From the NCBI GenBank assembly GCA_900546345.1, contig URCI01000064.1, forward strand, positions 1 to 14,204: a stretch of 14,204 bases of DNA, written 5' to 3'. The stretch is from an uncultured Prevotella sp. (GTDB taxonomy: Bacteria; Bacteroidota; Bacteroidia; Bacteroidales; Bacteroidaceae). Below the pieces are notes generated by a model. That model made no database searches, had not been told where the DNA came from, and saw nothing but the letters and a program-made list of their open reading frames with translations. The translations under genes and the position numbers were made by a program. The stretch's first letter is position 1. Each line of letters begins with the position of its first letter. Of this stretch, positions 1-5,913 are shown one piece after another.

Positions 1-23
1 GTAATTTCAAATTTAATCAAATG

Positions 24-97
24 GTCTCAGTCCGGACTTTTTAAAGTGGACTCATCTTTTTAATTGTTCAACATATCATGTGACAGAAGGCTGAGAC
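24..97. other. Noncoding leader with short inverted repeats; nature unclear
   Basis: This AT-rich stretch has no credible reading frame on either strand. It contains the perfect 10-bp palindrome AGTCCGGACT (29-38). AGTCC (29-33) can pair with GGACT (48-52), followed by a short T-run (56-61), so it could be a weak terminator for a gene lying left of the window. A 7-bp inverted repeat, GTCTCAG (24-30) and CTGAGAC (91-97), encloses it. None of this is strong enough to name a function; a decayed mobile-element end is equally possible. Confidence 0.25.
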
Positions 98-128
98 TTG
101 GAGAAGTACTTTTCTCTTCTTCACGTTG

Positions 129-136
129 CAAAATTA
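129..136 (-). promoter_or_regulatory. Possible leftward promoter core (TAATTTTG)
   Basis: Read on the minus strand, the sequence is TAATTTTGCA, which fits the Bacteroidota -7 consensus TAnnTTTG and shares the trailing CA of the three other promoter cores in this window. It would fire to the left. No start codon followed by an open frame is visible in the remaining 128 bases, so the product would lie outside the window or be noncoding. The surroundings are AT-rich, so a chance match is quite possible. Confidence 0.25.
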
Positions 137-201
137 AGAAAAAAGAAAAGACTTATGAAAGGTTTTCCCCTATCGTGGAGAGGAAAATCCCTAAAAAGCC
201 G

Positions 202-209
202 TAACTTTG
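202..209 (+). promoter_or_regulatory. Promoter -7 element of the wzi-like gene (TAACTTTG)
   Basis: TAACTTTG is an exact match to the Bacteroidota primary-sigma -7 element TAnnTTTG. It lies 29 bases before the ATG at 239, giving a predicted leader of roughly 20-25 nt. No TTTG -33 element is seen at the expected spacing of about 20 bp; only a TTTT run at 163-166 lies upstream. The flanking block (CTAAAAAGCC-G-TAACTTTGCAG) is almost identical to that in front of the susC-like gene. Confidence 0.6.
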
Positions 210-238
210 CAGAAGAATTAACGATCACAGGCTAAAAA

Positions 239-1813
239 ATGACGAAAAGATTCCTTCTTTCCTTCGCCGCTCTCTGCCTCACCAGTGCTGTTTCTGCCCA
301 GTATGCGTGGCAGGAAGGTGCTGATCCCGGAAAGTGGCACCCCGGCAACGACATCAACTACAAAGTGGAGATACAAGGCTCCGTGTCGAGCGGCAAGACT
401 CCTCTCTGGCTCAATGCTAATAAATATGGTCTCTCTTCCCTTGAGGAGAACAATGGCTATCTGCGCATGCAGGCTATCAGACCACTGAACAACGACTCTT
501 CCAGACGTTGGGGACTCGAATATGGTCTTGACGTGGTGGCTCCTGTTCACTATACCAGCCACGCCGTCGTTCAGCAGGCATTTGCAGAGCTGCGGTGGCT
601 CCACGGCACTCTCACCGTGGGTGCCAAGGAGTGGCCAATGGAACTCAAGAACAATGCGCTCAGCTCCGGCTCCCAAGCCTTAGGTATCAACGCACGTCCG
701 GTACCACAAGTACGTCTGGCGCTGCCTCAATACTGGACACTGCCTTTTGCTAACCGCTGGCTTCATCTCAAAGGACACATCGCCTACGGACGCATGACCG
801 ATCAGAACTGGCAACACGACTTTACTCAGAAGCAATCAAAATATGCTGATGACGTGCTCTTGCACACCAAGGCTGGCTATCTGATGATCGGCAATCCCGA
901 CCGTTTCTGCCCTTGGTCTTTGGAACTGGGATTGGAGATGGCAACCATCTTTGGCGGTACGGCCTACCGGCCCGACGGCAATGGCAAGATGGCGCCCGTA
1001 CATAACGGTTCAGGATTGAAAGACTATCTCAAAGCCTTAATCCCCGGTGGAGCAGACGCTCCGGAAGTCGGCTCTGACTATCAAAATGCGGAAGGCGACA
1101 TCCTCGGCTCCTGGGTAGCCCGTTTCAACTATGAAGCTGACAGTTGGAAACTCGGTATATATGCTGATAAGTATTTCGAAGATCACTCTTCTATGTTGCA
1201 ATTCGACTACGACGGCTATGGTACAGGAGATGAATGGAATGTGAAAAAACGCCACCACTACTTCCTCTATGACTTTAAAGACTGGATGCTCGGTGCAGAA
1301 CTCAACTTGCGCAACGGCACGTGGCTGAAAGACGTCGTCGTGGAGTATCTCTATACCAAATACCAGAGTGGTCCACTCTATCACGACCATACAGAAGGAA
1401 GACCAGAGCATATCAGTGGCAAGGACGATTACTACAATCATTATATCTTCCCCGGATGGCAACACTGGGGACAGGCCATGGGCAATCCGCTCTACCGATC
1501 TCCGATTTACAACACCGACGGTACGATCCGGTTCCAGGATACGCGTTTCACAGCCCTCCATCTCGGCTTTGACGGACAACCCACCGACGCGCTCACCTAT
1601 CGTGTGCTCGCCTCATGGCAGGAAGGCCTCGGCACCTACGAGCGTCCCTACACCAAGAAGCACCACAACGTCAGTTTCATGGTTGAGGCACAGTATGCAC
1701 TGCCCCATCAGTGGAATGTCAAAGCTGCATGCGGCATGGACTTCGGTCATATCCTCGGACACAACAAAGGAGCTCAGATCACCATTTCCAAGTCTGGCAT
1801 CTTCAACCTATAA
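239..1813 (+). CDS. Capsule assembly Wzi family outer-membrane protein
   Basis: The 524-residue product starts with a clear Sec signal peptide (residues 1-20, cleavage after Val-Ser-Ala before Gln21). It continues as an aromatic-rich chain of alternating strands typical of an outer-membrane beta-barrel. Overall pattern and length match the Bacteroidota branch of the Wzi family: an early 'TPLWLNANKYGL' segment, a 'GAKEWP' segment around residue 128, and 'LPQYW' near residue 163. In enterobacteria, Wzi is a barrel lectin that anchors capsular polysaccharide at the cell surface; the same role here is inferred from family membership. The ATG at 239 is chosen because it directly yields the signal peptide and sits 29 nt after a -7 promoter element. 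A lipoprotein gene follows 47 nt later, probably on the same transcript. No capsule synthesis genes are visible, so this looks like a stand-alone copy rather than part of a capsule cluster. Confidence 0.82.
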   Translation: MTKRFLLSFAALCLTSAVSAQYAWQEGADPGKWHPGNDINYKVEIQGSVSSGKTPLWLNANKYGLSSLEENNGYLRMQAIRPLNNDSSRRWGLEYGLDVVAPVHYTSHAVVQQAFAELRWLHGTLTVGAKEWPMELKNNALSSGSQALGINARPVPQVRLALPQYWTLPFANRWLHLKGHIAYGRMTDQNWQHDFTQKQSKYADDVLLHTKAGYLMIGNPDRFCPWSLELGLEMATIFGGTAYRPDGNGKMAPVHNGSGLKDYLKALIPGGADAPEVGSDYQNAEGDILGSWVARFNYEADSWKLGIYADKYFEDHSSMLQFDYDGYGTGDEWNVKKRHHYFLYDFKDWMLGAELNLRNGTWLKDVVVEYLYTKYQSGPLYHDHTEGRPEHISGKDDYYNHYIFPGWQHWGQAMGNPLYRSPIYNTDGTIRFQDTRFTALHLGFDGQPTDALTYRVLASWQEGLGTYERPYTKKHHNVSFMVEAQYALPHQWNVKAACGMDFGHILGHNKGAQITISKSGIFNL

Positions 1814-1860
1814 TCACGGGTGACATGATCAAAGTTATAGATAAACTAATAAGAAACAAC

Positions 1861-2307
1861 ATGAATAAGCATTTCACAATACTCCTCTCCCTCATCACCA
1901 TCTTGTTTGTTCTGGTTTCCTGTGGTGATCTGCTGGAGCATTCCCAAAACGGCAAGCTCGACGGCAACTGGAAGTTGACCATTATTGACACGCTGGCCAC
2001 TGGCGGACAGAAAAACGTCAGTGAACAGAACCTGTTCATGGCGGTTCAGGGCAAGATCATGATGCTCAACAATAGAGACAACGGAGCCGAATTCGTCTTT
2101 CAGTTCAACCACTCCGACGGCCATCTTAAAATCTTTGACGCAAGACAGAGTAACCGTGGAAAAGGAGACCCTTTGCTGACAGATCCTGAAGGTCTCAGAC
2201 CCTTTGGCTTCAACAATCTTGAAGAGGACTTCACCGTGGAGAAGCTCTCCAGCGGCAAACTCATCATCAACGACGGCACACTCCGCCTCCATTTCATCAA
2301 GTTCTAA
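1861..2307 (+). CDS. Small lipocalin-like lipoprotein
   Basis: This 148-residue protein has a short positive N-terminus, a hydrophobic stretch and a lipobox Leu-Val-Ser-Cys with the lipidated cysteine at residue 21. The mature part opens with 'LDGNWKLTIID', the Gly-x-Trp strand typical of lipocalin-like domains of Bacteroidota, and continues as short beta-strands ending in 'LRLHFIKF'. Its ligand and function cannot be told from sequence. The frame is open upstream, and an ATG at 1825 would add 12 residues, but the start at 1861 places the signal peptide correctly. It follows the wzi-like gene by 47 nt without an obvious promoter, so the two probably form one transcript ending at the hairpin 2325-2360. 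Residue 22 is Gly followed by Asp, not a run of acidic residues, so surface export is not indicated. Confidence 0.7.
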   Translation: MNKHFTILLSLITILFVLVSCGDLLEHSQNGKLDGNWKLTIIDTLATGGQKNVSEQNLFMAVQGKIMMLNNRDNGAEFVFQFNHSDGHLKIFDARQSNRGKGDPLLTDPEGLRPFGFNNLEEDFTVEKLSSGKLIINDGTLRLHFIKF

Positions 2308-2324
2308 ACACTTCCATATCATCT

Positions 2325-2360
2325 AAAAAGCCCATGTCACCACGGCATGGGCTTTTTTTT
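2325..2360. terminator. Bidirectional intrinsic terminator between convergent genes
   Basis: AAAAAGCCCATG (2325-2336) and CATGGGCTTTTT (2346-2357) form a perfect 12-bp stem around a 9-nt loop. On the plus strand the stem runs into eight T's (2353-2360), closing the wzi-like/lipoprotein unit. On the minus strand the descending arm supplies five T's, closing the regulator gene. The TAA stop of the regulator (2359-2361, minus) directly abuts the stem, so termination and translation stop are tightly packed. Confidence 0.9.
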
Positions 2361-5300
2361 ATTGTTTATATTTAGCGGGTGTCACCCCGAAAGCTTTTTG
2401 AAAGCATTTCGAGAAGTAACCCGAGTCGGAGAATCCCACCATATACATCACCTCCGACACAGAGAACTGTCCTTCCTTGAGCAGTGAGGCAGCACGGCGC
2501 ATGCGCAGACTGCGGATGAGCTCCACCGGCGTCATGCCCGTCATGAGCTTCACCTTGCGATAGAGCTGTTTACTGCCGATGCCGACAGTCTCCTGCAGGC
2601 ATGTGACGTTGAAGTCTGAGTCCGACATATTCTTCTCTATCGTTTCGACGACCTCAGCCAGTAAGCGCTCGTCAGCACTTTGCTCCATGTTGTCCGATGC
2701 TTTGCTGTCAGCAGGCTTGGCCATATCGCGTTTGAAGACAAATGTCAGTCGGAAGCTCAATGCAGTGCCATCTGACACCACATCAATGGAGCCTCCTCCC
2801 TGCTCCACTTCCCGTCTGACATCACTCAACGGCGTGACCGACTGCAACAGAGTGACCCGCTGCCCCGATGTAAGCGGCAAGTCTGTACTGGTCAGCACAT
2901 AGCTGACCTGTTGCTCCACCATATTGGCATTGACAGCCACGGTCACCGTTGCCTCAGGCTGCGAGTCGTCGATGAGATAATCGACGAGCGAGCCAAACAG
3001 ATGGTGCCAACTGATGATGTCCACCTCGGCAATGAGCGCATCTGTGTTGGTGGCAAATACCACGTTGACCTTCCGTCCGTGTGCTTTTTCCTTACTGTCT
3101 TCTGTCAGCAGTCTCAGGTAAGCCACCGTATCGACGGCCACCGGTGGCTCCGCAGGGGATGTGTCTTGTCCGTCGTCGACATTCAGCTTCCGATACACCA
3201 GCGTAGCCAACTGCCCGGACTCCCGCCTCACGGAGTCCCACTCGCGTCGGGCTTTCGTCTCCCCGCCCGTCGTGGGAGTGTTAGCAGCGAGCATTGTGCT
3301 GGCCGTTGCCATCAGGGTGCGCAGATGGTGGTTAAGGCGCTGGGCCAACTGCGAGTAGAACGTAGACTTGGCGTGAACCTGCTCCAGTATCTTCGCCTTC
3401 TCACGCTGCTCCTGACGCAGTCGCCGGCGCACACGCCAGAAGTTCCACCCCCAGCAACACAGTGCCACAATAATCAGGACATACACCGCCTTTGCCCACG
3501 GGCTGAGATACCAGGGAGGCAGGATATGCACGTCGAAGCCATAGACTTCTTCTGCCGGATTTCCATTGCTGTCAAGCGCTCTCACCTCTAGGCGATAATC
3601 TCCGTATGGCAATCCGTTGTAGGCAATGCGTCCGTTTTCGGAATCCAGTGCTGTCCATCCCTTGTCGTGTCCTTCAAGACGATAGACATAAAGTGCCGAG
3701 GGATGATCGGCATAAGGGATGTCAGTCAGACAAAAGGACACGGTGCTCTCACTGTGGCTCAGAGTGACGCTGCCGGCATAAGACAGATTGCATCCGGACG
3801 GATTGTAGAGTCTGCCATTGACATAGAGTGCGGCCAGAGAAACAGGTTCCTGGGCTGAGACCCTTGTCAGGCGAGCGGCTTCAACCCGATAAAAGCCGTC
3901 GCTGCCAGCCAGACAGACCATACCGTCGCGTGGGCTGTAGTTTGCGGCAAGCACATCGGCCGAAGGCAGATGGTAGTTGACATTGTCGCCTTTGCTACCG
4001 ATGATGCGGCACACGCTGCCGGTGATGACCCACATACGGTCGCCCACCGGACAGATCGTCGACACCCGTCCCTCTGGACCGTCGTCGTGAAAGCTGATGG
4101 TACGCGGAGGCTGGGTCGGCGAAGTAAAGATGTCCACGCCTCCGTCATATCCGGCCCAGAGCCGTCCCCGCACGTCCGTGACGATGAAGTTATAGGTTTT
4201 GCCAGACTTCACGGGGACAGCCTTACTCTGTCCGTGAGGCACACAGGCCAGCCCCATGTCATAGAAGAGAGCCCAAATGTTATCCCCGGTGCCGATTGCC
4301 AGTTGTCCGACATGTATGCCAGGCAGACCGTCGGCTGTAGACAGATGACGGTCTGCCACACAATAGCCGCCGGAGGCCAACAGCCTCTGCTTGGAAATGA
4401 TGAAGATGCCACCCATGTACGACGCTATCCACAGCCGGTGCTGTCGGTCCATCACGATGTCATAGGCCCATGTAGTGGTGTACTTGCCCGAGGCATCCGC
4501 CACGATGAAGTTGCGGAACTGCCCGGTGGCGGGGTCATAGCAGTTGATGCCGTGGTCGGTAGCCACCCACAGTGTGCCGTCGGCATCCTGATAGATCTTC
4601 CTCACACGGTTGTGCGAGAGAGGATAGGCAGCGTCGTCCTGCCGATACCAGGCCACGTTGCTGTAACCGTCGCCCTGTGCGCGGAAGCGGAGTATGCCGT
4701 CAGTACCGCCTGCCCAGTTATAACCCTCACGATCCTGAAAGAAGGCATGCAGTCTGTTGCCATCGCCGCTATTGGTGATGTCGCTGATGGGCACCCATTG
4801 GAAAAAGCTGTTTCCGGTCAACAGCGAGAGGCCGTTGTCGGTGCCCAGCCAGAGATTGTCCCATCGGTCGCGGAAGAGTGTCCATACGATGTTGTTGGCG
4901 ATCGTCGACGGATAGCGCGCGTCGTGACCATAGCGTGTGACATCATTCTCGCCCCGATAGGCATAAAGTCCGTTATCTGTACCGATAAAGAGGGTGCCGT
5001 CAGCTTTCAGGGAGAAGGTCTTCACCGAGTTGCCACGAAGTGCCTTTTCCTCCACAACACGCCCTTGCCGGAAGGCAAAGAGCGCTCCTTCCGTCCCCAA
5101 CCACACACACTTCCGGCGGCTGTCGCGTATCATGGCGTTGACAAGGGGTTGACGACCCGCCCTGAGCAGCATGCGTTGCACCCCGCCTCGCAGTGTATAG
5201 AGTCCGTCGAGCGTACCAACCATCACGGTGCTCCGGTCGGCCAACAGCGAGTAGACTGCCGAGGTGATGCCCTTGACGCGGCGCACGCCCTGATGGTCAT

Positions 5301-5742
5301 AGACAAAGAGTCCCGATGCGGCACCGATATACATTCGCCGTCCCACAGTCAGCAGTGTCCTTATGTCTTTGGGCGACTTGGCAACACGCTCATAAACGTT
5401 GCGCCGAATGTCATAGACAAGCAAACCATTATCGGCTCCGAGATAGAGTCGCTGCCCACTACGGAGAATACAGTGCACACGGCTTTCGGTAAATGTGTGG
5501 GGACGGTAGTGGGGATAGCACTGGTAACCGTCGAAACTATAGAGTCCCCGCTCTGTACCCAACCATACGATTCCCTGCCCGTCCTGCTCGACGGCAAGAA
5601 TTGTCGACGCGTCGGGCAGAGCGTAGTTGTTGAACCGCAAAGGCTGGGCATCGATATGAAGTGGGGCCAGCATGGTCAGTAACGCGACGGCTGCATATAT
5701 ATATAATAAGGTGTAGTGCCTCTTCAATTGTAAGTGTAGCAT
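2359..5742 (-). CDS. HTCS-like transmembrane regulator, degenerate kinase, no receiver, AraC output
   Basis: The 1127-residue protein has an N-terminal signal/anchor (about 10-32) and a long propeller of two-component-regulator repeats (about 35-625; e.g. 'DNLWLGTDNGLSLL' 295-308, 'DGTLWVATDHGI' 388-399). A Y_Y_Y domain (about 655-742), one membrane helix (about 750-770) and a kinase-like part (about 795-1004) follow. An AraC-type DNA-binding domain (about 1024-1127) carries the two helix-turn-helix segments, the second around 'SVSEVMYMVGFSDSGYFSK'. The divergent position beside susC makes it the likely activator of the galactan operon, sensing oligosaccharide in the periplasm. It is odd in three ways. 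His805 sits where the phospho-accepting histidine should be, but is followed by His instead of Glu/Asp. The N, G1 and G2 ATP-binding motifs are not recognisable. No receiver domain lies between the kinase-like part and the AraC domain, so the protein is about 200 residues shorter than usual HTCS (about 1300-1400). The architecture is certain; a phosphorylation-free mechanism is inferred. Confidence 0.9.
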   Translation of the reverse strand: MLHLQLKRHYTLLYIYAAVALLTMLAPLHIDAQPLRFNNYALPDASTILAVEQDGQGIVWLGTERGLYSFDGYQCYPHYRPHTFTESRVHCILRSGQRLYLGADNGLLVYDIRRNVYERVAKSPKDIRTLLTVGRRMYIGAASGLFVYDHQGVRRVKGITSAVYSLLADRSTVMVGTLDGLYTLRGGVQRMLLRAGRQPLVNAMIRDSRRKCVWLGTEGALFAFRQGRVVEEKALRGNSVKTFSLKADGTLFIGTDNGLYAYRGENDVTRYGHDARYPSTIANNIVWTLFRDRWDNLWLGTDNGLSLLTGNSFFQWVPISDITNSGDGNRLHAFFQDREGYNWAGGTDGILRFRAQGDGYSNVAWYRQDDAAYPLSHNRVRKIYQDADGTLWVATDHGINCYDPATGQFRNFIVADASGKYTTTWAYDIVMDRQHRLWIASYMGGIFIISKQRLLASGGYCVADRHLSTADGLPGIHVGQLAIGTGDNIWALFYDMGLACVPHGQSKAVPVKSGKTYNFIVTDVRGRLWAGYDGGVDIFTSPTQPPRTISFHDDGPEGRVSTICPVGDRMWVITGSVCRIIGSKGDNVNYHLPSADVLAANYSPRDGMVCLAGSDGFYRVEAARLTRVSAQEPVSLAALYVNGRLYNPSGCNLSYAGSVTLSHSESTVSFCLTDIPYADHPSALYVYRLEGHDKGWTALDSENGRIAYNGLPYGDYRLEVRALDSNGNPAEEVYGFDVHILPPWYLSPWAKAVYVLIIVALCCWGWNFWRVRRRLRQEQREKAKILEQVHAKSTFYSQLAQRLNHHLRTLMATASTMLAANTPTTGGETKARREWDSVRRESGQLATLVYRKLNVDDGQDTSPAEPPVAVDTVAYLRLLTEDSKEKAHGRKVNVVFATNTDALIAEVDIISWHHLFGSLVDYLIDDSQPEATVTVAVNANMVEQQVSYVLTSTDLPLTSGQRVTLLQSVTPLSDVRREVEQGGGSIDVVSDGTALSFRLTFVFKRDMAKPADSKASDNMEQSADERLLAEVVETIEKNMSDSDFNVTCLQETVGIGSKQLYRKVKLMTGMTPVELIRSLRMRRAASLLKEGQFSVSEVMYMVGFSDSGYFSKCFQKAFGVTPAKYKQ

Positions 5743-5764
5743 AAGATAAGTTATTAGATAACTG

Positions 5765-5772
5765 CAAAAGTA
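5765..5772 (-). promoter_or_regulatory. Promoter -7 element of the regulator gene (TACTTTTG)
   Basis: On the minus strand TACTTTTG matches TAnnTTTG and is followed by CAG, as in the two rightward promoters. It lies 22 bases before the regulator's ATG (5742), leaving a leader of roughly 10-17 nt. A clear TTTG -33 element is absent; a TGTTTTT stretch (minus, 5787-5793) is the nearest candidate. Confidence 0.5.
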
Positions 5773-5779
5773 CTAAAAA

Positions 5780-5827
5780 GACAAGTAAAAACAGCATCCT
5801 TGTCCATTTTCTACCCTCTTTTGTCTA
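5780..5827. promoter_or_regulatory. Candidate operator: three TTGTC half-sites
   Basis: GACAAG (5780-5785) and CTTGTC (5799-5804) form a perfect 6-bp inverted repeat with a 13-nt spacer. A further TTGTCTA (5821-5827) is a direct copy of TTGTCCA (5800-5806) exactly 21 bp downstream, i.e. two helical turns, as expected for paired AraC-type binding. The last copy ends 31 bp before the -7 element of the susC-like gene, a suitable position for an activator replacing the missing -33 element. The half-site is short, so assignment as the regulator's binding site is tentative. Confidence 0.35.
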
Positions 5828-5858
5828 AAATAACATCCCCTCCCAAGGCTAAGAAGCC

Positions 5859-5866
5859 TAACTTTG
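5859..5866 (+). promoter_or_regulatory. Promoter -7 element of the galactan PUL operon (TAACTTTG)
   Basis: TAACTTTG fits the Bacteroidota -7 consensus exactly and lies 47 bases before the susC-like ATG, for a predicted leader of about 40 nt. No TTTG is found 17-23 bp upstream; the nearest is TTTG at 5820-5823, 35 bases away. Lack of a -33 element fits a promoter that needs an activator. Confidence 0.55.
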
Positions 5867-5913
5867 CAGCTGAAAACATCTAAGCACTAATAACATTTTT
5901 AATCAAAACCTAA

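Noticed and set aside
29..38. Perfect palindrome AGTCCGGACT as an operator or mobile-element end
   Set aside because: Single occurrence, no matching copy elsewhere in the window, no transposase or target duplication; left as an unassigned repeat.
1037..1579. 180-codon minus-strand frame inside the wzi-like gene
   Set aside because: Antisense shadow; the plus-strand frame has a signal peptide and family pattern.
1825..1860. Upstream ATG extending the small lipoprotein by 12 residues
   Set aside because: It would put charged residues before the signal peptide and move the lipobox cysteine to residue 33; the ATG at 1861 gives a standard lipoprotein signal.
3970..5682. 570-codon open frame on the plus strand opposite the regulator gene
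   Set aside because: It lies wholly antisense to a protein with clear propeller repeats and an AraC domain. Its translation is low-complexity in Val/His/Arg with no recognisable domain, as expected from mirrored codon bias.
5743..5913. Riboswitch or small RNA in the divergent intergenic region
   Set aside because: The predicted leaders are only about 10-45 nt and no extended pairing is seen; the repeats are better explained as a protein-binding site.
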